This document shows positions 1 through 12,200 of a stretch of DNA of 64,000 nt, piece after piece. This stretch comes from Agelaius tricolor (lineage: Eukaryota > Chordata > Aves > Passeriformes > Icteridae). The position numbers and the translations under genes were made by a program. Positions within the stretch are counted from its first letter, which is position 1, and each line of letters opens with the position of its first letter. The notes under the pieces are model-generated. The model was not told the origin of the DNA, searched no databases, and saw only the letters and a program-made list of their open reading frames with translations. The stretch covers positions 4,898,001 through 4,962,000 of the forward strand of contig JALJCS010000029.1 in the NCBI GenBank assembly GCA_023055355.1, in the 5' to 3' direction.

Positions 1-94
1 AGCAGTGGGGACAAGGAGAGCTTTAGGGATGCTGCAGCTCAGCTGAGGCCTGGAAGCTGCAGCCCTGGGGCCTGTCTGGGTGTGTTTTCTGCAG

Positions 95-222
95 GTGGAC
101 GAGCTGTGTGCCCCCGGGCAGGTCCGGCTGGCGTCCACGCGCCGCTGCGCCGCCCCTGAGCACCACGACTGCGCCCCTGCCTGCGGGCCGGCCGGAGGGG
201 AGCTCCACGCAGAGCTGGGCAT
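95..222 (+). CDS. Unrecognised membrane gene, first visible exon
   Basis: Acceptor CAG lies at 92-94 and donor GTGAGT at 223. The 42 codons carry four Cys ([21 protein letters not shown]), which looks like a secreted disulfide-bonded module. The exon exits in phase 2 and joins the next exon at an Ile codon. A nonamer minisatellite starts immediately after the donor. Confidence 0.75.
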
Positions 223-3200
223 GTGAGTCACCACAGAACCGCCACAGAACCGCCACAGAACCACCACAGAACCGCCACAGAACCACCATAGAACCACCAT
301 AGAACCGCCACACAGCCACCACCCACAGAACCGCCACAGAACCACCACACAGCCACCACAGAACCGCCACACAATCACCACCACAGAACCACCACAGAAC
401 CGCCACACAGCCACCACAGAACCACCACACAGCCACCATAGAACCGCCACAGAACCACCATAGAACCACCACAGAACCACCATAGAACCACCACACAACT
501 GCCATACAACCACCACAGAACCGCCACAGAACCACCACACAATCACCACAGAACCACCACAGAACCACCAGGAAGGGACCTTCACCATCACAGAGTCCAA
601 CCCAGCACTGTGTCTTGGTTTAGGGCAAATCTGGGAGGAAACGTTTACAGGGTTTTTGTTTTTCTAGAAAGCAAGGAAAAGAAGGAAAAGGCGAGGGAAT
701 CTCTGTGCTTCAGTTACAGTTTGACATGGGAGGAATTTAGGGAAGTGATGCAAAAGCTTTTTGTGTAACTGACAGTCTGTTGAACCACTGAGAAGCTGGA
801 CACACCTCAGTCACGGGGGGAAGAGAAGTGTTCTGAAGGGTTTGTTTCCATTCTTACTACTTTTTTTCCTTTTAGTTACCATTAATAAAATTTTCTTTAT
901 ATCCTTTTAAAGTTTTGAGCCTGTTTTGCCTTTCTCCTCATCCTATCTTCCTATCTCACAGCAGGAAGTGAGTGGATGGGTGATTGGCCACCACTGAAAC
1001 CCACCCAACTCATCAGCAGATTGGTTGGGAAAATCTTAAAATGGGGAAAATCTCAAATTGGTGATCCAAAATCACTACACAAAATTGGTGTTTCTGCCTG
1101 GTTTCAAGCTGAAACCACCACACTCAGCTAGCTAAAAACTAAGAGCAAAGGAGAGCTCTGTCCTGCTGTCTGTCCATCTGCAGACAGCACAGTCCAGGAG
1201 CAGGAATGTGGAGGAGTGAGTGCAGTTTCTGAAAACAAACTGGGTGCTTCTTCTTCCCCCCTCTTCTCTCCCAGAACCAGTCTTAGAGGTGAAAAACTTA
1301 TTTCTGGGCTAAACAGAAAAATGGGGATGATATGAGCATCATAAAGTCATCCTAGGACACCCAAACACCTCAACTCAACCCTGGCACCCAGAGCCACATC
1401 CAGGCTTTGTTAAACACACCCAGGGATGGGGACTGCACCACCTCCCTGGGCAGAACATTCCAGAACTTTATCACCCTTGCTGGAAAATACTTTTTCCTGC
1501 TATCCAGCCTGTATTTCCCTTGTGCAGCTCGAGGCTGTGTGCTCTGGTTGTGTCAGTTCCTGGAGAAAGAGCCCAGCCCCAGCTGAGCACAGGCACCTTT
1601 CAGGAGCTGTGCAGGGTGATGAGGGCACCCCTGAGCCTCCTTTTCTCCAGGCTAAATCTGGTGTGTCAAAATCATATTCTGATTTTTTCAAGTCTTTTCC
1701 TGGAGCTGAGCTTTGCCGAGGGGCGTAGTGCTCTGTCACAGGACTGAAGATGGTCTCTGCTAACCAAGCACTGCTGGTAGGGTGCCACATTTTGGCCCTG
1801 AAGGGCAGGCACAGTGCTGATGAGGTGGACAGAGAGTTTGCTCCATCCTTTTCCCCATGGACACAGAGTAGGATCATCCACCCTGTGAGAGACTGGGGCC
1901 CTGTTTCAGCCCTTTGCTGAGGGAACAGGCCTGACCAAGGATTTGTCCCTTTTTCAGATGCCACTGCAAGCAGTACATCTCTGCTGAGGAGCTCTGTGAC
2001 CAGCTGTGCCTGCTGAGAGCCCCACGCATCTCCCTGGCCTTTGGCACCCACGGGGAGCTGCTGCTGAGGATGGATGAGGGCCAAGTGAGGGTAGGTGTGG
2101 AGGGAGGGATTGCTCTCTAAATGTGCAGGTCTGGGAGAGCCCAGAAACCACAGTGGGCTGAAGGAACTCCTCCAGGGGAGGTTAAGGTTGCTGCATTACA
2201 GAGAAACAGCAATTCCTGAGATATCGGTGAAAAACTCCTAGAGCAGCCTCTTACAGCTGCACTGAAGGTTGACCACAAACCAGGGTTGATTGAATCAGAG
2301 TTCTCTCTGCTTCTCACAGGAGATTTCAAACGTTCTGGGCCCTGATGAGCACGTGCAGGGCAGCCAGAGGGTGCATTTGGTTCTGTTCAGTCCCCAGGGA
2401 GTGCTGGGTTTCATTGTCTCCAGCACAGAAGTTCTGGATGCGTTTCTCATGGGTAAGGCTTGAGAGAGAACCCAAATTCCAGCCACACCAAGCCATCCAT
2501 TTCCTCCTGTGCTGGCACAGCCACTGGACAATGGCACAGCCATTTCCTCCCATGCTGGCACAGCCACTGGACAATGGCACAGCCACTGGACAATGGCACA
2601 GCCATTTCCTCCCATGCTGGCACAGCCACTGGACAATGGCACAGCCACTGGACAATGGCACAGCCATTTCCTCCCATGCTGGCACAGCCACTGGACAATG
2701 GCACAGCCATTTCCTCCCATGCTGGCACAGCCACTGGACAATGGCACAGCCATTTCCTCCCGTGCTGGCAAAGAGGAAATTCATTATTAGATGCTCCAAA
2801 CTATTTAGAAAAAATTCTTGCTCTGTCTCGGAGTAAACAGTGGGGAATTCACTGGCTGCATGGGTAACTCCCCAGGAAGGGCTCAGATAGAGATTGCAGG
2901 ACTTTGGATTTCCAAGGAACTAGAAAGAAACTCCATTTGGAGGCAAATCTGTTGGCAGGTGCATGGATTTGGCTTTGTGATCTGAAACTGCCCACAGATA
3001 CAAAATAAATAATTCTTCCTTGCCAAGGGTCGGGTGTTGTCACATGCTGCTCACTTTGCAGTTCATTCTGGTTTCTCCTCTTGCCTGTGGCAGGAGATTT
3101 TTCCTCGGATCAGCTGCTGCAGAAAGGGCGCAGAGCCCAGAGGAGTTCCCCCAGAGAGAGCCAGGCCTTGCCCCTCATCCCTAACCCAGTGGTGTGTCTG

Positions 3201-6200
3201 GAAGCAGGGGACACGATCCTTTTCCAGCTCAGCATCAATTCCCAGGGTGAGTGTGGCTGGGGCTGAGCACATTTGTGTGTCCAGACCCTTTCAGAGCAGT
3301 GGCTCTGTGCTGGGCACCCTGCATGGATCCATCCCTCCTCCTCCTGGCTCCCAGAACTGCAGTCTGGGCTCTGCCAGGGCCTTACCTGCAGGTTTTCACT
3401 TTTCTGACTGGGTTTCTGTAGAGTGAGATAAAATTGAGCCTGTGTTAGACAGCTGTGGTGGTGTTTGCAGGGGTCCCAGGAAGAGCGAAGAGACGAGGAT
3501 CTGACTCCATGTTTAGAAAGCTTGATTTATTATTTTATGATATATATTATATTAAAACTATACTAAAATAATAGAAGAAAGGATTTCATCAGAAGGCTTG
3601 AAAAGAAAGGAGAGAATGGAATGATAATAAAATCCTGTGTCTGACCAAAGACAGACACAGCTGGGCTGTGATTGGCCATTAATTAGAAACAACCACATGA
3701 GCCCAATCCCAGATGCACCTGTTGCATTCCACAGCAGCAGATAACCATTGTTTGCATTTTGTTCCTGAGGCCTCTCAGCTTCTCAGGAGGAACAATCCTA
3801 AGGAAAGGATTTTTCATAGAACATGTCTGTGACAGACAGCATAAATGTTTGTGGGGCAGTAATTAAACTCAATTAAATGAGCTGACTATAGAAATGAGCT
3901 GCTATAAAAGCAGTGCCCCAGCTCTCTGCCAGCCCAGTGCCAGCTTTCCCAGCTGAGGTGGCTCAGAGCTGCTGTCCCTGTCCTGCTCCATCCCAGAGCG
4001 TGCCTTCAGCCATTACCCCGTGTACCAGAAGCAGCATCTCTACAACAACAACCCTGGCTGGGATTTCGGACCCTTCCGAAGGCTGGACCACCTGATCCGG
4101 GAGACCCAGCTCAACATCTCCTGGTAATACCTACTGTGGGCAACCTGAGAGTGAGTTTTTGACAGAATCAGCAGCTCCTTGGGGGTGAAAATGCCAAATT
4201 TGGCTGTGTTGAACCACCCTCACAGATGGAGCCTGAAGGAGGCTTGGATCAGCTGGCACCTTCCTTGTGGCAGCAGCTCCCTGGTCAGAGAGAGAAGCTA
4301 GATGAGATTTCCCAGAATCAGCCTGGGAAGCTTTAGGGAGAGAAAGAATTCTAAACAATCTGCACCTGGTGTTTTGTAATAACCTGTTTTGCCCATAAGG
4401 TTGTTTACCAAAGGGTGGTTTCTTAATTAGCCAGTGGTGTTTTAATTAAAGGACCAATCAGGTCCACCTGTAGTGGAGTATATAAAGCAACGGGTTTATT
4501 AATAAAGGGGAATTAGCCTTGTGTGAATGTCTTGAGAGTTTATGTCATTTATTATCCAGGCCTGACCTGTTGTGGCAACGTTTTCTCACTTCTCCCTTCC
4601 AGGTTTGCCCATGTGTTCCTGGAGCCTGGGACATTTGTTTTCAGGGACAGCTCCGTTCAGGAACGCTTCCTGATTGTGACAGTGAGGGAAGCCAACGTGA
4701 GCTGTGACCCCAGGGACGCGTCCTTCCAGCCCTCCTCCCTGTTCCAGCTGGCCAGACACGGCGTTTGGAAGCAGCAGGATCTGAACTTGGCTCCCAACTG
4801 GGCTGCTATCACAGGTCCAGCCAAAGCTCTGAGATACCTTCAACCCCCATCCTCACCCACAACGTTTCTTGTCCTCTTCAAGTGTGTTTAAACAAGAATT
4901 TTCTTTGGAAATGCCACCAAAGCACTGCTCTGTCAGCTTTAATTCCTTGCTGCTGTGGAGCTTCCCAAATTTCGCTGCTGTCTGGCCAAGGGCCTGCCTG
5001 TGCAGGAGCTGAGCTGGGGAGAGAGGGAAGGAGCAGTTGTGCTTCTCCCCATGCTCTGTTTGAAGAGTTCAGGTCATCCAGGGCTTTGTTTTCCTTGGCT
5101 GGAAAGCAGAAAATGACAGTGTATTTCCATGATAAACCCAGCTGAAATGAAATCCATCATTCCCAAGCTGGCTAAAAGCTAAACATGAGGTCAGGTAAGG
5201 TCTGTGCTCCAAGGCAGGTGCGGGTGTGAGAGCTGTGCACACACCAGTCCTTCAGGGGGAGACCAGGAAACAGCAGAAATGAAAGTGTGGTGTGAAAGCA
5301 TGATCCTGACTCTATAAAATATATATAATATATATTTATAGTCATATTTATACTTATTGTCATATTCCTATTTATATGTTTATATTTTATATTTATATTC
5401 CTATTATTATGTTTATATTTGCATTTATAATATATATTTACATAATATATAATCTAATTATATATTATATATAATATATAGAGCATATAATATATAGAGC
5501 ATATAATGTATATAAAGCATAATATAATATAATGTAATGTAGTCTAATATAATGTAATATAATGTAATATAATATAATGTAATATAATGTAATGTAATAT
5601 AATATAATACAATATGTTATATATATTAATCTATTTTATATATTTAAATATATTTAATCTATACAATATATAATAATAATATATAATTATATATTATTTT
5701 ATCTATAAAATGTATAAACCGGATCCTTCAGTCCTGAAACACTTTGCTCCTCATGCACCTGCCCCAGGTTCTCCCCGAAGAAGCAGAAGTGAAATGAGTA
5801 GGAAAGGTGCTGAATATTTTTTTGTGTTTCTCACTTCTTGCCCTCCCTCCTGTCTCCCCCAGCAATCCTCTTCATCCTGGGCTCCCTCGTGCTGGTGCTG
5901 ACCACCCTGGCCATCGTGTTCCAGCCTGCTGGCCCCAAAATCAGCCCCCTGAAGAGCTGGAAGCCACGCTGGAGGAGCCTGGGGGAGCCACACGTCCCAC
6001 CAGAGTACGTCCTCCTCAAGGACAGGTAAAGAGCAGCCTCTGCAGGCTCCTAGGACACAATCTACCCAAGAAATGCATCCTCAGCTTGAGCTGAGGTCTG
6101 ATCTTCCTGAGAAAAATGAGGTGTTCTTCATGCTCTGCCATTGTCCCCAGCCTCAAGTTCTATGAGATGCTTGGGCCTCGTGGATCTGGAGCAGATGCTG

Positions 6201-9200
6201 GCTCTGGAGAGAAAGGAGCAGTGCCCAGTGCAGGTGAGGTGCTGGGCCAGCCCCAGGTGTTCTCCCATTGGTGTTTTTCCCCACTTCCTCCCCATTTTCT
6301 TCTCTCAGGTGCAATATTTTGACTCCTGCTCACCCAGCATGTCCTGCACTCTCAGGAGGCCACACAGGCACTTTGCTGTGTGCATTTCCACACTTTCCAC
6401 CTGGGTTTATTCCAGGGATTTAACCCATCCTGTCATGGGGATGGATGGAGATTTTTCCCTGAGGAGCTGAGAGAGTGAATCCCCAGCCTCGACGAGCCCT
6501 TTAAAACAGCAGCGAGTTCAGGTGACAGGTGAAGAAAATAAAGATTTACAAGTGTTTTCCTTGGCTTCGTCCGCTGGTTATTCTGTTCCCTGAAGGCACG
6601 GGACTCCTCCTTTGCTTTCTGGGATAAGCTGGGAATTTCGGGACGCTGACGGGAACAGAGGCCGGGCCCAGCAGATGGCAGCAGGTGGTGATGCTGGGAA
6701 CAGCTCAGGAGCAGCTCTGCCAGCATCCCGGCAGATTTCTGGACAATTTAGGAGCTGATAGTAACGCTCTGTCATCCTCCCCCTCGCTAGGGAATGAGCC
6801 CTTCTCTCACATCTCCTGCCTCATCCCCCTCCCTCACAGAACACAAAATTCCTCTGGCCAGGCAGTGAATTGTGTGGGAAATAATCTGAAATAACCTGGT
6901 GTCCAGTGTTTGAGTGAGAGCCTTCCTCCTGTGTTTCAGAGCACAGCTTTACCCCCAGGCTCCTGGAGGATTTCAGTGTCCGGACCCTCTACGACAAACT
7001 GGAGGATCAGAACTTGCACTTGGCCTCTCAGCTGGCAAAGCACAGGATGGACATGCTGGTGTTCCACAAGGGGATCAGCCAGAGGATCCAGAGCCTCATG
7101 GTCAGTGGGGAGAGGCATTTCAGGGAAGGGAGCCTTGGAACCATGAAAATCTTGAGATAAATTATTGTCCTGAAGGGGAAGTTCATCAAAGGATGGGTAT
7201 TACTCCTTTCCATAGTTTATTTTAGCATAAAATATTTTTTTTATGGTTTTATTGATGCCTTAGGTTTAGCTTTTATATTTTCAGGTTCTGTGCTGCTTTA
7301 GTGTGTGGGTCTGAGTTCACATCAGGGGATGCTGAGCTCTGGGCACAGAGCAGGGAGACAAAACAATTCCTGCTCCAGCTGGGCACCAAGGACAAATGAT
7401 CCAAATCTCAGCCCAGGAGCACAAACCCCGTGGGCTGGAGAGAGAAAAACAAGGATGGGACTGCAGGGGCTAAAGCTGGAATGGGACAATGAACTGCAAG
7501 ATGCAAATGGAGCAGAACTGATCCAAGGGAGAGACCCCGGGAGCGCTCGTGCATTTTGGGACCATTTTGGTTCATCTTGGGTGCATTTTGGGACCATTTT
7601 GGTTCATCTTGGGTGCAGCCCTGGCTGGGCTCTTGTGCTGCCCAAGGTGGATCCTTTGAGGCCTTTTTCATAAATCCCTGCTTTATTCTTTAGCTCTGCC
7701 CAGCCTCTGCTGTAGGCCAGTCTGCAGAAGACATTATTATTGAGGGGCTGAATGTGGATTTTGGGGTTTGCAGAATATAACAGTGCTGCTTGTGCTGCTT
7801 TCTGTGAACAGGACACGGTGCAAGCTGTGGACTGGGAAGCCCTGAAAACCTCCAGGCAAGTGATTTGTGGGCAGGAAGCTGCAGAGCAGAGCTGGGCAGG
7901 AGTGGGTGCTGAGCTGAAGGATGGACAGTGGAACAACAACTTCCAGCCAGGTGAGAGGAGCAGGGTGCAGAGCCAGGGACAGGTGCAGTGTGAGGGCAGC
8001 AGCAGCACGTAAAAGGCTAAAAAAGACCTGACTCATCCACATGAGAGAGCCCAAAAATTGTTCTGTAAGAGCTGACAGCCTGTCTGCACCTGAGCTCAGT
8101 GAGAGGAGAGGTCTGGCAGCTCCGGGAAGGGTGTGATGCCTCAGGTTTTGGCTTTTATATTTTTCAGGTTCTGTGCTGCTTTAGTGTGTGGGTCTGGGTT
8201 CACATCAGGGGATGCTGAACTCTGGGCACAGAGCAGGGAGACAAAACAATTCCTGCTCCAGCTGGGCACCAAGGACAAATGATCCAAATCTCAGCCCAGG
8301 AGCACAAACAGCGTGGGCTGGAGAGAGAAAAACAAGGATGGGACTGCAGGGGCTAAAGCTGGAATGGGACAATGAACTGCAAGATGCAAATGGAGCAGAA
8401 CTGATCCAAGGGAGAGACCCCGGGAGCGCTCGAGCATTTTGGGACCATTTTGGTTCACCTTGGGTGCATTTTGGGGCCATTTTGGTTCACCTTGGGTTCA
8501 TTTTAGGACCATTTTGGTTCACCTTGGGTGCAGCCCTGGCTGGGCTCTTGTGCTGCCCAAGGTGGATCCACTGGGGCTTTTTAATAAATCCCTGCTTTAT
8601 TCTTTAGCTCTGCCCAGCCTCTGTTCTAGGCCAGCCTTCTCAAGGCATCAGGTGAGCACAGATTTATTTAGAAATGTTGTACAAAATGAAGCATCCTGAG
8701 AAATTTCCAAAGCAAGGCTCCTGCTCATGGTGCTGTTCTGGATTTAATCATGGTTTTCCAGGTGGTTCTGGGGAATCCCATTGCAATTTTGTGTTGGGTT
8801 CCTCAGGTGCCCCATGGCAAGAGGTGACAGAGTTGATGGGAGCTCTGGAAGCTCTGCTTGGGAACCCTCCTGAGAGGAGCAGAGCTGCAAATCCAGAGGA
8901 GGAGCTCAAGCTCCAAGCAGAGGCTGCAGTGGGAGCTGTGCCCCCCCTGCACAGCCTGGCCAGTGAGAAGAAACCACAAGGGCAGGTGAGCTGCACACGT
9001 CTGGGTTTGGGCCATCTCTCACCTTTCTGGGAGTTTTTCTATTTCTTTAACTTGTGAGCCCTTTTTGTCCCACAGGATCCTGAGCTGACTCAGCTCTGGG
9101 AGCTGTTCAGCAGGAAAGATGCTTTTTCCAGCCTGCCTGGGCATGAAGAGCGTGGTAAGGGCAGTGCCCCAGCTCTGGGGTGCTTTAAGGAGGCTGATTC

Positions 9201-12200
9201 TGTGCTAAGAGGGTAACAGGGGGTGTCTATGTTTGCTAACACAGCAAATGCAGAGTGACTTTCCCCCATTTATTCTAATTTTTACTTTCACATAATTTCT
9301 TTTTTGCTGAGGTGCCAGCTCAGGGCAGCCACTTCAGCCTCCTCTATCCCTCTGTGGAGAGAGGTCAAGGAGTTTCCATCCTTTTACATTCTTCTCTGCA
9401 GGAGAGAAGTCGAGGAATTTCCATCCCTACAAACCCTTCACACCTTTATATTAAGTGACCACCTGTAGGGAAGAGTCTGCACGTCATTATAATAATTAAA
9501 TGCTAATTTGGGGAGGCCAGCCAGATTCTACGCCATCATTTTGTGATCCTCTCAGCATTCCCTCTGCCCAGGGCAACATTTCCTTCTTGCAGCCATGAGG
9601 AGCCTCTTTAGGCTTAAAAATGCCCCAATTTGCTGCAGGTTCAGATCCCCAGTTGGCTGATCTGACTGAGCTGGAGGGTCTGGTGGCAGCTCCCCCCCTT
9701 GCCAAGACCCTGTGTGAGACCAAGGAAGCTTTGGTGAATCTGCAGCAACCCTCAGCCCTTGGCAATTCAGGTAATTCAGCTGGTTTTTCTTCATGTGTGC
9801 TGGTTTAGAGCAGTAAATAAAGTGTGACCGTGTTCACAGGGGTCTGAGGATGAGGGAAGAGACGAGGATCTGACTCCATGGTTCAGAAGGCTTGATTTAT
9901 TATTTTATGATATATATTATATTAAAACTGTACTAAAAGAATAGAAGAAAGGATTTCATCAGAAGGCTGGCTAAGAATAGAAAAAGAAAGAATGAATAAC
10001 AAAGGCTTGTGGCTCAGCTCTCTGTCCGAGCCAGCTGGGCTGTGATTGGCCATTAATTAGAAACATCCACATGAGCCCAATCCCAGATGCACCTGTTGCA
10101 TTCCACAGCAGCAGATAACCATGGGTTGCATTTTGTTCCTGAGGCCTCTCAGCTTCTCAGGAGGAAAGATCCTAAAGAAAAAATTTTTCATAAAAGATGT
10201 CTGTGACACTAAAGCAGGAGTTAAAATAAGCAGGATTTCTTCTGAACTGAACATTTTCCTCCAGCAGCTGCTGAATTTTTTAGGCTGTGACACTCAGAGT
10301 TTGAAATTAATAACAGTGTGGGGTTGGTGTAATTATGGGAGCATCATTTGCATTAATTTGAAATTCAGAGGCAGTGAGTTTGCAAAGGCCTGAAGCTGCC
10401 TGGATCCTGCAGGTCCTGCCCTGGGTTATTCCCTTGGATTTGGCTGTGGTGGTGACTCTGGGTGTCCACTGAATTTCTAATCTACTTTCATTCTGCATTT
10501 CTCTATCAGACAGCAAACACCAAGCCAGCCTGGGGAGCTCAGGCCTCTTCTGACTGCTGGATGCCTGGGGTGAAGCCCTGCAGCTGGAATAAAGAGGAGC
10601 TGCACTCTCAGAGCATTGAAGGGGCAGGAGCAGGAGGATTTCATGTTCTGCACAGTAAAACAGCCACCAGCTCCTTTCCTGGAGGAGCTGAGCTTGTCCT
10701 GGGCAATGGATGAGGTTGGGGAGAGGAGGGGGTGGCTGGGACAGAGCAGCTTTGCCTGAATATCAGAACAGACACAAAGTTAATTAAGGATGTATTTGGT
10801 CAAATATGTGATGAGGAATCCATATTCTTTTTGTTTAACCCTGAAATATTTTCACATTTGCTGTGGAATATCGGTAATTTGTAGGCTGGAGAAGGAGGCT
10901 GAAGTCCTTGGTGTTGCTGATTTTGTGGTTTTTGTTGTTAAGTAAAAAAAGAAATAAACAGAAGAGCACGTGTGGCATCAGAGCCTCATTTTACCAACGT
11001 GTTCTGTGCAACCTTTCTGATCTCTGATGTGAAGGATATTTGTGAGTTTTCCAAGCATTTTAGAGCCACCCTTTTAAGCCTTGCCCAGCACCCCTACATG
11101 GCCCGTGCGTGTTTTAAATACACTCAGTAATTTCTGCTGGCAGAGACCTCAAAGGTCTCTACAAATGTGATTTTTCTGAGCAAAGATTCACTGAAACTAT
11201 TCCTGCACTGGTGTCCAGTGCTGTGTGAGCCTGATTTTAATGTTTTACTATCCCTCCTGCCATTCTGCAGGTCACTGTGGTTGCCTGTTGGGGAATGTGG
11301 CATTGAAAAAACCCATCCTTGCTTCATTTTTTAGGTTTTCAGCAGATGTGTTCATAACAGTCCTCCATGGAGGTAAAAATCTGATACCCAATCTGAAACC
11401 TGGTCCCCAAGAGGTGACGAAGTTTTCTCTGTGCCTTGTGGCTCCAGATCCTATTTGTAAAAGGCAGGGTGGAAAGCAGCTGTAAATAAAATAAATCCAA
11501 TTGTTATTGTAGCAATATTTCAATGCGTAAATTTGTTTGGTTTCAACCAAACCAAAGATACCCATGGGGAATTTTGTTCTAAGTTTGGTTTTTTTCCCCA
11601 CTCTTGTTTCCTTAACTTCAGTTGTAAGCAAAAAAAATCAGAGTTTCAAAATATTTTGGGTCTTTTTTTTTTTCCCCCACAAACCCATAGGATATGAATG
11701 CAAAGACCAGAGTTTATTTTAACAGCTCATTGGAAAGATCTCATAAAAAGAGGAGTGGTGCAACCACGGGGTTTATTGCATTTGTGAAGTATTTGCTGCT
11801 GACTGCTCATTTTCCAGGGTGCTGTGGAAGCTCCTGAGCGCCCAGCAGAGCCTGGAGTGGCAGTGAAGGATCAGGAGAGCTCCCTGGAGCTGCTGATAAG
11901 GGAGATGGAGTGCAGGGTCAATTAATTTGGCATTTGGAGAGGGGTCACGGGTTTCCCTTGGGTTCCTTTAAGTTGTGCCTCTCTTGACAGAGGATGAAAA
12001 GGCTCTTTTCAACGTCCTCTGCAAAGTTCAGCCTCTCCTGGAGAGCCTCAGGTGCTGCTGTGAGGTTCTGGGTTCCCTGGGGAGGGAGCTCTGGGTGTGA
12101 AATGAGCTGCTGTTGATTTTATCCCTCAGTCTGGAGCTGCTGTCCCCCCTGCCAGTGTCACTGCTGCCAGGGGTGCTGATGGTGGCACTCAGGCTGCCCC

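Noticed and set aside
23..568. 181-codon minus-strand frame rich in Trp, Cys and Val
   Set aside because: Product of the nonamer minisatellite antisense to the first visible exon.
1500..2084. 194-codon minus-strand frame
   Set aside because: It crosses a CR1 fragment and lies antisense to a spliced exon; no family resemblance.
2295..2867. Overlapping frames of 93-163 codons with QPLDNGTA or CPVAVPAW repeats
   Set aside because: All are translations of the same intronic minisatellite.
7305..8607. Two related protein-coding frames ([21 protein letters not shown])
   Set aside because: They are the two copies of an intronic direct repeat; the splice-supported exon lies between them.
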